In this document: piece by piece, positions 47,326 to 55,977 of the stretch
How positions within the stretch are numbered: the first letter of the stretch is position 1
How the letters are laid out: every line of letters begins with the position of its first letter
Translations under genes and position numbers: made by a program
Origin: Pseudoflavonifractor phocaeensis
GTDB taxonomy: Bacteria; Bacillota; Clostridia; Oscillospirales; Oscillospiraceae
Direction: 5' to 3'
DNA length: 64,000 nucleotides
NCBI RefSeq assembly: GCF_016901955.1
Contig: NZ_JACJLC010000001.1
Location: 1-64,000, forward strand
Notes under the pieces: model-generated
Seen by the model: the letters and a program-made list of their open reading frames with translations, nothing else
Databases searched by the model: none
Told to the model about the DNA's origin: nothing

Positions 47326-48696
47326 TTACGGATTATAGAGATGGTATTCCGCCTCCGGCGGCAGGAGGGGACACTGGGTTTCGATCTCCCGACCCAGCAT
47401 GGCGTCCACCAGGTCGAAGCCGCTGTCGGCGGGCACGACGGTCACCGGTACCTCCAAGGCAGCCTCCAGCTGGTCCACGGTTACGTCGTCCAGAAACACC
47501 CGCTCTCCCGCCCGGAGCATATTGTCCGGCAGGAGCAGCCGGGCCCCCAGGTCCTTGCCCTTCAACTGGTCCAGCAGATCGGTACCGGTAATGAGGCCGG
47601 ACACGGTGATAGTCTCCCCAAAATACCGGTTGATGATGGGATAGACAGTGCCTTTTATATTACCACACATTTCCCGAAGCTTGTCAACAATTTCCTGGAC
47701 AAAGGGGGCGGCGGACAGACCAGTGGCGATGGAGAAGGAAAGGGGAGCCTCGTCCCTCTCTACATCCTCCAGGGCCATAGCGGCCTGGCTGGTGAGCAGG
47801 CGCAGCATGCCCACCCCGTTTTCCAGCTGAGCCATGTCCTCATAATAGGACTTCTCCGGCAAGGATCGGCCGGCCAGCAGGTAGAACTCGTCGGAACACC
47901 AGGCCAGGCTGGTGCCCTTCTCCTTTCGAAAGGCGGCGGCGAAGCCCTCCACCTGCTCCAGCAGGGCGGCGGCCTGGGCGGCGGTGTAGGGCTCGATGTG
48001 GCACAGGCCCTCCCGGAATTTAGTGACCCCCACTGGCACCACGGCGATGCTGTTCACCGCCGGGTAGAGGGCGGACAGCTCGGTCAGAGTGCGGTCCAGG
48101 GCAGGGCCGTCGTTTACTCCGGGACAGGCCACCACCTGACAGTTCATGGTGATCCCCGCCTGGGCGAACCGGGTCATGATGTCCAGGCACTCCCCGGCCT
48201 GGGGATTTTTCAGCATGGCGGTGCGCAGGGCAGGCTCGGTGGCGTGGACGGAGATGTTGATGGGACTGATGCGCAGATCCATCACCCGCTGGATTTCCCG
48301 CTGGGACAGGTTGGTGAGGGTAATATAGTTGCCCATCAGGAAGGACAGCCGGGCGTCGTCGTCCTTAAAATACAGGGTTTTCCGCATGCCGGGGGGCATC
48401 TGATCCACAAAGCAGAAAATGCACTTGTTGGCGCAGGAGCGGGCCCTGTCCATGAGATAGGTCTCAAAGTTCAGGCCCAGATCGGCTCCCTCCTCCTTGC
48501 GCACCCGGACGGTGCGGCTGCCGCCGTCGGGGGTGGTGAGGGTGAGCTCCAGCCGGGGGTCGTAGGCGTAGAACTTGTAGTCCAGCACGTCCACCACCGG
48601 GTGGCCGTTGATGTGGGTCAGGGTCTCCCCGGGATGAACACCGGCCCGGTGGGCCGGGCTGTGGGGATCAACAGATGCGATTTTGGTCAGGCTCAT
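47326..48696 (-). CDS. DUF512 PDZ-radical SAM protein
   Basis: 456 aa from the ATG at 48696 (GAAGGGGG upstream). A PDZ-like N terminus (SPAHRAGVHPGETLTHINGHPV) is followed by a radical SAM-type core with CANKCIFC (about 88-95) and the DUF512 C-terminal half. Function unknown; it is often beside der in Firmicutes, as here. Confidence 0.92.
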   Translation of the reverse strand: MSLTKIASVDPHSPAHRAGVHPGETLTHINGHPVVDVLDYKFYAYDPRLELTLTTPDGGSRTVRVRKEEGADLGLNFETYLMDRARSCANKCIFCFVDQMPPGMRKTLYFKDDDARLSFLMGNYITLTNLSQREIQRVMDLRISPINISVHATEPALRTAMLKNPQAGECLDIMTRFAQAGITMNCQVVACPGVNDGPALDRTLTELSALYPAVNSIAVVPVGVTKFREGLCHIEPYTAAQAAALLEQVEGFAAAFRKEKGTSLAWCSDEFYLLAGRSLPEKSYYEDMAQLENGVGMLRLLTSQAAMALEDVERDEAPLSFSIATGLSAAPFVQEIVDKLREMCGNIKGTVYPIINRYFGETITVSGLITGTDLLDQLKGKDLGARLLLPDNMLRAGERVFLDDVTVDQLEAALEVPVTVVPADSGFDLVDAMLGREIETQCPLLPPEAEYHLYNP

Positions 48697-48783
48697 GGAC
48701 GTGCCCCCTTCGGAGGTGTGGCCTGGGGCGGCCAAATGGGCCGCCCACAGGTAGGTTGTTTTTTATTGTACCCGAATTCCGGG

Positions 48784-48817
48784 CAAAAAGAAAGAGGGGC
48801 TTCGCTCCCCTCGTTCT
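48784..48817 (-). terminator. Terminator of yceD-rpmF
   Basis: Stem of GAGGGG with CCCCTC extended by A/T pairs, followed on the minus strand by TTTCTTTTTG, just after the rpmF stop. Confidence 0.8.
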
Positions 48818-48827
48818 TTTCGGCTAT

Positions 48828-49022
48828 TTACTTCGCCTCAGCGGTTTCCACCTTGCCGAACTCATGGCCGTTATAGCTCATGCAGCTCTTGCACATCCGG
48901 TGGGGCAGACGGAACGCACCGCACTTGGGGCAGGTGGTGACGCCGGGAGTCTCCAGCTTCCAAACGGAGCTGCGGCGCTTATTCCGGCGCTGCTTGGACA
49001 CTTTACTCTTAGGGACTGCCAT
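48828..49022 (-). CDS. rpmF: Ribosomal protein L32
   Basis: 64 aa. Large-subunit protein with a zinc ribbon: CPKC and CKSC are the four cysteines of the zinc-binding (C+) form, so this copy is for zinc-sufficient growth. Starts MAVPKSKVSKQRRNKRRSS, 41 nt after yceD. AGGAGGTG precedes the ATG. Confidence 0.97.
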   Translation of the reverse strand: MAVPKSKVSKQRRNKRRSSVWKLETPGVTTCPKCGAFRLPHRMCKSCMSYNGHEFGKVETAEAK

Positions 49023-49063
49023 CTATGACACCTCCTTAGGTTCATGCCCTGGCCGGGCAAATC

Positions 49064-49564
49064 TTACTCATCTTTATCCAACAGCTGCGCAAGAGCAGCC
49101 AAACGTGGATCGATCTCTTTCCTGCATCCGCAGGGTCCCTGGTTCAGGTCGGTGCCGCAGGTGGGGCACAGGCCCTTGCAGTCCTCCGAGCACACGTGCT
49201 TGGAGTCCATGGAGAGCACCAGGGCGGTGGTGAACAGCTCGTCCAGATCCAGACAGCCGTCCTCCAGGAGCACGATCTCGTCGTTCTCCTCGTCCTCCAG
49301 GGTTTCGGCCAGCAGGGTGCTGACCGGCAGGTCCAGGGGCTGGGAAAAGGGCTTCAGACAGCGGTCGCACACCAACTCCAGGGTGGAGACCGCGCTGCCC
49401 TCCAGCAGCAGGGCGCCTGCCATATTGCGTACCGTCCCCTGAATGGTCACAGGGTGGGCGAAAGGCCGCTCTCCGTAAAAATCCAGCTGGGTCAGATCCA
49501 GCTGGGACTGAAAGGGCAGGGACGCGCCCGGCACATGAAGTATCTCCTTCAAATTTAAGCGCAT
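49064..49564 (-). CDS. yceD: YceD/DUF177 protein
   Basis: 166 aa. Beta-rich N terminus, then CDRCLKPF and the C-terminal Cys pairs CSEDCKGLCPTCGTDLN, which suggest a metal site. DUF177 proteins pair with rpmF in most bacteria and are linked to 23S rRNA accumulation and 50S assembly. GAGGAGGG precedes the ATG. Confidence 0.93.
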   Translation of the reverse strand: MRLNLKEILHVPGASLPFQSQLDLTQLDFYGERPFAHPVTIQGTVRNMAGALLLEGSAVSTLELVCDRCLKPFSQPLDLPVSTLLAETLEDEENDEIVLLEDGCLDLDELFTTALVLSMDSKHVCSEDCKGLCPTCGTDLNQGPCGCRKEIDPRLAALAQLLDKDE

Positions 49565-49593
49565 GATACCCTCCTCATAATGGTACGCAGAAT

Positions 49594-49622
49594 ATTATAG
49601 CGAATGGTCAACTGGTTGTCAA
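49594..49622 (-). promoter_or_regulatory. Consensus promoter of yceD-rpmF
   Basis: Minus strand TTGACA (49617-49622), 17-nt spacer, TATAAT (49594-49599): exact consensus boxes. Confidence 0.88.
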
Positions 49623-49674
49623 ACCTTTTTTTCAACTTTTTTATGGCATTTTTCCGCCGGGGTTCAGGCCGGGG

Positions 49675-49703
49675 TTGCGCCGCGGCCGGGTGGCGGGTAT
49701 AAT
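49675..49703 (+). promoter_or_regulatory. Promoter of RluA-family gene
   Basis: TTGCGC (49675-49680), 17-nt spacer, TATAAT (49698-49703). Divergent from the yceD promoter. Confidence 0.6.
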
Positions 49704-49750
49704 GGGAAAACAGAACACAAAATCGCCCCACAGGCGGCTTGGAGGTCACA

Positions 49751-50716
49751 ATGCGGGAATTTACCATAGGAAAAAACGACGCCGGGCAGCGGTTGGACCG
49801 GTGGCTGGGCAAGACCCTGCCTCTTCTTCCGGCTCCCCTGGCCCAGAAATATATCCGGCTGAAGCGGGTGAAGGTCAACGGCAAGGGCTCCCAACGGGAT
49901 GTGCGGCTGCAGGTGGGGGACCTGCTGCAATTATACATCAACGACGAGTTTTTTGATCAGCCCCGGGAGGACAACGCCTTTCTGGCGGTGTTCAAACCCA
50001 AGCTGGATATCGTGTATGAGGATGAGAACCTGATGCTCCTCAACAAACGGCCGGGGCTACTTTGCCACGCCGACGAGCATGAGAAGGTGAACACCCTTAT
50101 CACTCACATCCAGGCCTACCTCTACCAAAGGAAGGAGTGGAACCCCAGAGACGAGCACTCCTTCATCCCAGCCCTATGCAACCGCATTGACCGCAACACC
50201 GGAGGCATCGTCATGGCGGCCAAGAACGCCGAGACCCTGCGCATCCTCAACCAGAAGATCCGGGACCGGGAGATTGCCAAATACTATCTGGCGATTATCC
50301 ACGGCAGGATGACCCCGCCCCAGGGCAAGCTGGAGGGTTTCCTGTTGAAGGACGAGGACAGGGCCCAGGTGAAGGTGTTCTCCCGGCCTGTGCCCGGAGG
50401 AAAGAGTGCCGCTACCTTATATAAGACACTGAAGGTCAACCGGGGCCTGTCCCTGGTGGAGTGCGAGCTGCTCACCGGCCGCACCCACCAGATCCGGGCC
50501 CAGTTCGCCGCCGCCGGCCACCCCCTGCTGGGGGACGGTAAGTATGGCCGGGAGCGGGACAACAAGCAGTATGGACGTTCCTTCCAGGCCCTGTACTCCT
50601 ACAAGCTGACATTTGCCTTCCCCACCGACGCCGGGCTTCTGGAGTACCTGAGAGGAAAGACCTTTACGGTGGAGGATGTGGATTTTGTAAGGGAATACTT
50701 TTCGGAAAAGGCTTAG
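49751..50716 (+). CDS. RluA-family pseudouridine synthase
   Basis: 321 aa from the ATG at 49751 (GGAGGT directly upstream). An S4 RNA-binding domain (about 12-75) precedes the catalytic domain with RIDRNTGGIVMAAK, where the Asp is the nucleophile, and LLTGRTHQIRAQFAAAGHPLLGD. It isomerises uridines in 23S rRNA (RluC/RluD type) but the site cannot be told. Confidence 0.92.
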   Translation: MREFTIGKNDAGQRLDRWLGKTLPLLPAPLAQKYIRLKRVKVNGKGSQRDVRLQVGDLLQLYINDEFFDQPREDNAFLAVFKPKLDIVYEDENLMLLNKRPGLLCHADEHEKVNTLITHIQAYLYQRKEWNPRDEHSFIPALCNRIDRNTGGIVMAAKNAETLRILNQKIRDREIAKYYLAIIHGRMTPPQGKLEGFLLKDEDRAQVKVFSRPVPGGKSAATLYKTLKVNRGLSLVECELLTGRTHQIRAQFAAAGHPLLGDGKYGRERDNKQYGRSFQALYSYKLTFAFPTDAGLLEYLRGKTFTVEDVDFVREYFSEKA

Positions 50717-50725
50717 GACCAGGGA

Positions 50726-50754
50726 TTGCCCCCAAGGAGTGGGTATGGTAAAAT
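50726..50754 (+). promoter_or_regulatory. Promoter of MscS gene
   Basis: TTGCCC (50726-50731), 17-nt spacer, TAAAAT (50749-50754). Confidence 0.6.
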
Positions 50755-50781
50755 AGGGCGGATTCGGGAAAGGAGTAGAAC

Positions 50782-51630
50782 ATGCTGACCAATCTGACCA
50801 ATCTGACCCCGGAGGACGCGGAGGAGACCATCCAGACCGTCACGGGTTTTTTCAACGATTTGAATCTGAAGAAGATCGTCACTATTGTGGTGCTCTTCGC
50901 CGCCTGTATGGTGGCCATGAAGGTGATCCTGCGCCTGGTGGACAAGACCTTCCAGCGGATGGAGATAGAGAAGGGCCTGCACACCTTTATCCACGCCGCT
51001 CTGCGGGTGATCCTGTGGTTAATTACCATATGCATTGTGCTGGACTATGTGGGGGTGCCCATGACCAGCCTGGTGGCCGTGCTCAGTGTGCTGGGCCTTG
51101 CGGTCTCCCTGGCCATTCAGGGGACGCTCTCCAATCTGGCGGGAGGCATCCAGGTGCTGGTATCCCAGCCATTCAAGGCGGGGGACTATGTGGAGGCCGG
51201 CGGTGTGGGCGGAACTGTGGTGGAGGTAGGCCTGGCCTATACCAAGCTTGCCACAGTGGACAATAAAGTGATCTCAGTGCCCAATGGCCAGATTTCCAGT
51301 GAAAAGATTACCAACTATACCACCGCCCAGAACCGCCGGGTGGATCTGAAGTTTGACGCCGATTACAGTCACCCCCTGGAGCAGGTGGTGAACTGCATCC
51401 GCCGGGTGGTGGAGGAGCATCCCAAGGTGCTCTCAGACCCGGAACCCTTTGTACGGACCTCTGCCTACAAGGACAGCAGCATCGAGTATACGGTGCGGGC
51501 GTGGTGTGCCACCGAGGACTATTGGGACGTGTACTATGACCTGGTGGAGCAGGTGAAGTACGCCTTTGACCGGGAGGGGATCCAGATCCCCTTCGGACGG
51601 TTGGATGTCCATATCATCGACCCGAAATAA
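50782..51630 (+). CDS. mscS: Small-conductance mechanosensitive channel
   Basis: 282 aa. Three membrane helices (about 28-48, 68-88, 92-125), then the cytoplasmic beta and alpha/beta domains. The pore helix region AVLSVLGLAVSLAIQGTLSNLAGGIQVLVSQPFKAGDYVEAGGVGGTV is characteristic. Opens under membrane tension during hypo-osmotic shock. GAAAGGAG precedes the ATG. Confidence 0.94.
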   Translation: MLTNLTNLTPEDAEETIQTVTGFFNDLNLKKIVTIVVLFAACMVAMKVILRLVDKTFQRMEIEKGLHTFIHAALRVILWLITICIVLDYVGVPMTSLVAVLSVLGLAVSLAIQGTLSNLAGGIQVLVSQPFKAGDYVEAGGVGGTVVEVGLAYTKLATVDNKVISVPNGQISSEKITNYTTAQNRRVDLKFDADYSHPLEQVVNCIRRVVEEHPKVLSDPEPFVRTSAYKDSSIEYTVRAWCATEDYWDVYYDLVEQVKYAFDREGIQIPFGRLDVHIIDPK

Positions 51631-51632
51631 TG

Positions 51633-51662
51633 ATACGGGGCGCTCAATCGAGCGCCCCGTAT
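51633..51662. terminator. Bidirectional terminator
   Basis: Perfect 13-bp stem with loop AATC between convergent genes; little T tract on either side. Confidence 0.7.
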
Positions 51663-51673
51663 TGAGTACGGGC

Positions 51674-52147
51674 CTATTCCGGCATGGCCAGGCCGTGGAT
51701 GAAGCCTCCCAGCTGAGGGGAAAGCACATCGCCGCCGATGACGGTGTTTTTGTACACCAGCAGCCCGGCCTGGATGCCGGCCTCTCCGGTGGGGTAATTG
51801 ATAACCTCATAGGTGTACCGCTTTACCCGCTTGCCCTGGTATTTGGTCAGATCGAAGCCCTGGGCGGCCTGGAGCTCCAGGTATTGGGTATAGCTCTCGT
51901 CAAAGACATCCGGGATGAGCAGCTCTTCTACGGCGGCGGGCTCGGGGGAGACCTGCCAGCCGTAGCTTTCCAGATAGGCCACCCGGTCCTCATTGGTTTT
52001 GACCTGTGGGGCGGCCGCCCCGCCGGTGGCCGCGGTTTCCCGAGCCGCCAGGCCGGAGGAGAACAGCAGCAGTCCGCATACCGCCGCTGCCGCGGCGGCC
52101 ACAGCCAGGATGGGCCCCTTGCGGAGCCTGGCGGTAACAATAAACAC
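51674..52147 (-). CDS. DUF4830 membrane-anchored protein
   Basis: 157 aa from a GTG at 52147 (AAAGGGG upstream). One N-terminal membrane segment (about 11-30, ILAVAAAAAAVCGLLLF), then an extracytoplasmic domain with NEDRVAYLESYGWQVSPEP ... EELLIPDVFDESYTQYLELQAAQGFDLTKYQGK, the pattern of DUF4830. Function unknown. Divergent from the RsuA-family gene. Confidence 0.8.
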   Translation of the reverse strand: MFIVTARLRKGPILAVAAAAAAVCGLLLFSSGLAARETAATGGAAAPQVKTNEDRVAYLESYGWQVSPEPAAVEELLIPDVFDESYTQYLELQAAQGFDLTKYQGKRVKRYTYEVINYPTGEAGIQAGLLVYKNTVIGGDVLSPQLGGFIHGLAMPE

Positions 52148-52206
52148 AGTGCAGCGCCCCTTTCCAACGTGCAGGTGATTCAGCCTATGCGGCGGAGGGG
52201 CGTGAT

Positions 52207-52944
52207 ATGACGGAAGAGAGGGACAGAATGGAGCGACTGGACAAGATACTGGCCAACACGGGGCGCTGGTCCCGCAAGGAGGCAAGGGAGCTGGTGCGGG
52301 CGGGCCGGGTCACGGTAGACGGGGCAGTGGTTCGGGCTCCCGAGGGGAAATTTGATCCCGCTGCCCACTTCCAGGTGGACGGCCAGATCATTTCCGGGGA
52401 GCGGCTGGTGTATATCATGCTCCACAAACCCGCTGGCCTGGTGTCGGCCACTGAGGACCCCCACCAGCCCACGGTGCTCACCCTGCTGCCGGAGTACCTG
52501 CGGCGGGTGGGGCTCTTTCCCGCCGGACGGTTGGACAAGGATACCGAGGGCCTACTGCTGCTCACCAACGACGGGCCTCTGGCCCACCGGCTGCTCTCCC
52601 CCCGCCGCCATGTGGACAAGACCTACTTTGTCCGGGTGGAGGGGATCCTGGACGGGGCGGACGCGGCCGCCTTTGCCGCAGGCATGACCCTGGGGGACGG
52701 CCTGGTGTGCATGCCTGCCGGGCTGGAGCGTTTGGAACATCCGGATGAGGCCATCGTTACCCTGCGGGAAGGCAAGTACCATCAGATCAAACGGATGCTG
52801 GCTGCCCGGGGCAAGCCGGTGGTCTACCTCAAGCGGCTGACCATGGGAAGCCTCTCTCTGGACCCTGGGCTGGAACCGGGAATGTGGCGCTATCTCACCC
52901 CGGAAGAGCTGAAGGAACTGGCTTCCGGCGAGGCTGAGGACTGA
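52207..52944 (+). CDS. RsuA/RluB-family pseudouridine synthase
   Basis: 245 aa. An S4 domain (about 8-65) is followed by the catalytic domain with GRLDKDTEGLLLLTNDG (nucleophile Asp) and EGKYHQIKRMLAARG. GGAGGGG precedes the ATG at 52207; an ATG at 52228 is possible. Acts on 16S U516 or 23S U2605-type sites; which one is unclear. Confidence 0.92.
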   Translation: MTEERDRMERLDKILANTGRWSRKEARELVRAGRVTVDGAVVRAPEGKFDPAAHFQVDGQIISGERLVYIMLHKPAGLVSATEDPHQPTVLTLLPEYLRRVGLFPAGRLDKDTEGLLLLTNDGPLAHRLLSPRRHVDKTYFVRVEGILDGADAAAFAAGMTLGDGLVCMPAGLERLEHPDEAIVTLREGKYHQIKRMLAARGKPVVYLKRLTMGSLSLDPGLEPGMWRYLTPEELKELASGEAED

Positions 52945-53004
52945 CTCCGCGCAGCGCTTTGGGAGACTTTTAGTCAATTTCACCAAAAAACTTTCAAAAT
53001 GCTA

Positions 53005-53033
53005 TTGAAAAGAGCAAAAAAAACCGGTATAAT
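53005..53033 (+). promoter_or_regulatory. Promoter of PucR-ftsEX cluster
   Basis: TTGAAA (53005-53010), 17-nt spacer, TATAAT (53028-53033). A leader of about 155 nt follows; it can form GACCG/CGGTC helices but matches no riboswitch I know. Confidence 0.75.
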
Positions 53034-53195
53034 AAATGCTGTTGAATCTGATGCTTTTCCAATATCTGTTTTACAGGCAAAAGAGATAAGTTCGACCGGC
53101 CTGAGAGCGGAACGGGAAGGGGCGGTCCGGGTCTGAGGAAAGGAGCCACCCCCTGTCTGGGCCCTGCGGGTATCTACAATAAGGAGGCTGACACC

Positions 53196-54287
53196 ATGTC
53201 CAGCAGAATTTTTCAAAGCGTTGTCTTGCAGATGAAAGACAGCACCGAACGGGCCATTGGCGTGATCGATTCTGAGGGCACGGTGGTGGCCTGTAATGAG
53301 CTCAGCTGCATTGGCGAGCATTGGCCCAATGCGGTGGAGGCGGTGAACCGGGGCGAGGGGGATACCGTCCGCTTTGAGGGACGCATCTTCAAGGCCCTGG
53401 TGGGCTGGGGCTCTCAGTTTGATTACGCCGTCTTTGCCAAGGGCGAGGACATGGAGGCCCATATGGTGTGTTCCATGGCGGCGGTGGCTCTCAACGGCGC
53501 CAAGACCTATTATGAGGAGAAGCACGACAAGGCCACCTTCGTCAAGAACATCATATCGGACAACATCCTGCTGGGCGACATCTACGTCCGGGCCAAGGAG
53601 CTCCACTTCGTCTCCGAGGCCCCCCGGGCGGTGTTCCTCATCCGGCAGGTGGAGACCACCGACCCCGCCCTCATCGACGTGGTCCACGCCCTTTTCCCGG
53701 ATAAACAGGTGGACTTTGTTCTCTCCATCAGCGAGACCGACGTGGCCCTCATCAAGCAGCTCAGCGAGGGAGCGGAGACCCGGGACCTGTACAAGATTGC
53801 CAAGCAGATCGAGGACAAGATCACCGAGGAGCTCCACATCCGGGTGGTCATCGGCATCGGCACCATCGTGGGCCACATCCGGGAGCTGGCCCGGGCCTAC
53901 AAGGAGGCCGGCATCGCCATCGACGTGGGCCGGGTGTTCGACACCGAGAAGAGCATCATCAACTACGAGAATCTGGGCATCGGACGGCTGATCTATCAGC
54001 TGCCCACCACCCTGTGCGAGATGTTCCTCCAGGAGGTCTTTAAGAAAAATCCCATTGACGCCCTGGATCAGGAGACTCTGTTTACCATCAACAAATTCTT
54101 CGAGAACAACCTGAACGTGTCCGAGACCGCCCGAAAGCTTTTTGTCCACCGGAACACCCTGGTGTACCGGCTGGAGAAGATCAAGAAGCTCACCGGCCTG
54201 GACCTGCGGGAATTTGACGATGCCATTACCTTCAAGGTGGCTCTGATGGTGAAAAAATACCTCATCTCCCGGGGGATCGACAACTGA
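53196..54287 (+). CDS. PucR/CdaR-type transcription regulator
   Basis: 363 aa. The N-terminal half is a probable sensor region; the C-terminal HTH_30 domain (about 300-360) reads FFENNLNVSETARKLFVHRNTLVYRLEKIKKLTGLDLREFDDAITFKVAL. AAGGAGG lies upstream of the ATG at 53196. It stands directly ahead of ftsE on the same strand, so it may regulate the division cluster; its ligand is unknown. Confidence 0.85.
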   Translation: MSSRIFQSVVLQMKDSTERAIGVIDSEGTVVACNELSCIGEHWPNAVEAVNRGEGDTVRFEGRIFKALVGWGSQFDYAVFAKGEDMEAHMVCSMAAVALNGAKTYYEEKHDKATFVKNIISDNILLGDIYVRAKELHFVSEAPRAVFLIRQVETTDPALIDVVHALFPDKQVDFVLSISETDVALIKQLSEGAETRDLYKIAKQIEDKITEELHIRVVIGIGTIVGHIRELARAYKEAGIAIDVGRVFDTEKSIINYENLGIGRLIYQLPTTLCEMFLQEVFKKNPIDALDQETLFTINKFFENNLNVSETARKLFVHRNTLVYRLEKIKKLTGLDLREFDDAITFKVALMVKKYLISRGIDN

Positions 54288-54297
54288 ACATAGAACG

Positions 54298-54341
54298 CGA
54301 GCCGCAGAGGACGCCCGGAAAGACGTCTTCTGCGGCGCGTG
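54298..54341 (+). other. Hairpin between PucR-type gene and ftsE
   Basis: 12-bp stem CCGCAGAGGACG with CGTCTTCTGCGG (one G-T pair), extended by GCG/CGC; no T tract, so perhaps an mRNA processing or stability element rather than a terminator. Confidence 0.5.
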
Positions 54342-54377
54342 AGCTTGTTTGGAATTTTACACAAAGAGGTACATAGC

Positions 54378-55070
54378 GTGATTCGTCTGATCGACATTGA
54401 AAAGTCCTATGACAACGGGACCAAGGCCCTGAAAGGGGTCAACATGCGGATAGACGACGGAGAGTTCGTCTTCCTGGTGGGGCCGTCCGGCTCGGGCAAA
54501 TCCACCATCCTCAAGCTGATCACCGCCGAGATCGCCCCCAGCGGCGGTCGGCTCATGGTCAACGGCTACAATCTCAACAACATCACCCCCCGGCAGGTGC
54601 CCTATATGCGCCGCACCCTGGGGGTGGTATTCCAGGACTTCCGCCTGATCGAAAAAAAGACGGTGGAGGACAACCTGATTTTTGCCATGCAGGCGGTGGG
54701 GGCCTCCTCCAAGGAGATCAAGAAACGGGTGGCCTACGTGCTGGATCTGGTGGGCCTGCTGGAGAAGAGCCATCAGCGCCCCGACCAGCTCTCCGGCGGC
54801 GAGCAGCAGCGGGTGGCCATCGCCCGGGCTTTGGTGAACAATCCCCAGATGATCATTGCCGACGAGCCGACCGGCAACCTGGACCCCATGCGCTCCCTGG
54901 AGATCATGATGCTGCTGGAGCGCATCAATGAGTTGGGCACCACAGTGCTGGTGGTCACCCACGAGCGGGAGTTGGTCAACCGCTTCTCCAAGCGGGTGGT
55001 GGCAATTGAGAACGGCAGAATCATCAGCGACGAGACAGGCGGGTATTACAACAATGAGACAACGATATAA
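54378..55070 (+). CDS. ftsE: Cell-division ATP-binding protein FtsE
   Basis: 230 aa from a GTG at 54378 (AGAGGTAC upstream). ABC ATPase: Walker A GPSGSGKST, signature LSGGEQQR, Walker B MIIADEPTGNLD, H loop VTHERELV. With FtsX it uses ATP to switch on extracellular peptidoglycan hydrolases at the septum. Overlaps ftsX by 17 nt. Confidence 0.96.
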   Translation: MIRLIDIEKSYDNGTKALKGVNMRIDDGEFVFLVGPSGSGKSTILKLITAEIAPSGGRLMVNGYNLNNITPRQVPYMRRTLGVVFQDFRLIEKKTVEDNLIFAMQAVGASSKEIKKRVAYVLDLVGLLEKSHQRPDQLSGGEQQRVAIARALVNNPQMIIADEPTGNLDPMRSLEIMMLLERINELGTTVLVVTHERELVNRFSKRVVAIENGRIISDETGGYYNNETTI

Positions 55071-55944
55071 TTTTGGCTATCTGATCGGCGAGGGCTTCCG
55101 CAGCATTTTCACCCACGGCTTCATGTCCTTTGCGGCGGTGTGTATGATCGTCTGCTGCCTGCTGATCATGGGTTCTTTTTCTCTGGTGGCAGTAAACGCC
55201 GCTTATAACTTCAGCGATTTGGAGAATGAAAACCAGTTTTCCGCTTTCATTGACGAGTCTGTGCCTCAGGAGGAGGCCCGTGCCCTCCAGGACGACATTG
55301 AGGCGGTGCCCAATGTGGCCCGGGCGGAGTTTGTCACCAAGGAGGAGGCCCAGGCCGACTTCGAGAAGGACTATGAAGGTAACCCTCTCTTTGAGGATCT
55401 GCCCTCCGACGTGTACCGGGACCGGTTCCATATCTATCTGGAGGATATCAGCAAGCTGGAGGAGACCGAGACGGCGGTCAAGCAGGTGGCCGGAGTAGCC
55501 TACACCAAGTCCGCCCCTGAAATCGCCGAGGGCTTCAATGTCATCCGCAACATCGCCAGCGCCGTGGCTCTGATTCTGGTGGGCATCCTGCTGCTGGTGA
55601 GCCTGTTTATCATTTCCAATACCATCAAGCTGGCCTTCTTTAACCGGAGAGACGAGATCGCCATCATGAAGATGTGTGGCGCCACAAACGGATTTGTCCG
55701 CTGGCCCTTTGTCATCGAGGGTATGATCCTGGGTCTGGTGGGGAGCATCGTGGCCTTCTTCCTCCAGTGGGGGATCTACGCCCTGGTGGGCCGGGCGGTC
55801 AGCGGCTCAGACACCATTGAGCTGCTGAAGGTCATGGACTTCCAGCCAATGGCCCTGATGGTCCTGGGATATTTCCTGCTCATCGGTCTGGTGATCGGTG
55901 TGCTGGGCTCCCTGTTGGCCATCCGCAAGTTCCTGCAGGTGTAA
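55054..55944 (+). CDS. ftsX: Cell-division membrane protein FtsX
   Basis: 296 aa from the ATG at 55054 inside the end of ftsE. Four membrane helices (about 22-45, 170-195, 220-245, 265-290) and a large extracytoplasmic loop (about 48-165) that in other species touches the hydrolase coiled coil. Its partners here are probably the M23 proteins encoded next. Confidence 0.95.
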   Translation: MRQRYNFGYLIGEGFRSIFTHGFMSFAAVCMIVCCLLIMGSFSLVAVNAAYNFSDLENENQFSAFIDESVPQEEARALQDDIEAVPNVARAEFVTKEEAQADFEKDYEGNPLFEDLPSDVYRDRFHIYLEDISKLEETETAVKQVAGVAYTKSAPEIAEGFNVIRNIASAVALILVGILLLVSLFIISNTIKLAFFNRRDEIAIMKMCGATNGFVRWPFVIEGMILGLVGSIVAFFLQWGIYALVGRAVSGSDTIELLKVMDFQPMALMVLGYFLLIGLVIGVLGSLLAIRKFLQV

Positions 55945-55977
55945 GAGGCCCTGCACCATTCTAGAAAAGGAGATGCA

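Noticed and set aside
53034-53195. Leader resembling an RNase P or SRP RNA fragment (GAGGAAAGG)
   Set aside because: Only a few bases match and the length and secondary structure do not fit either RNA.
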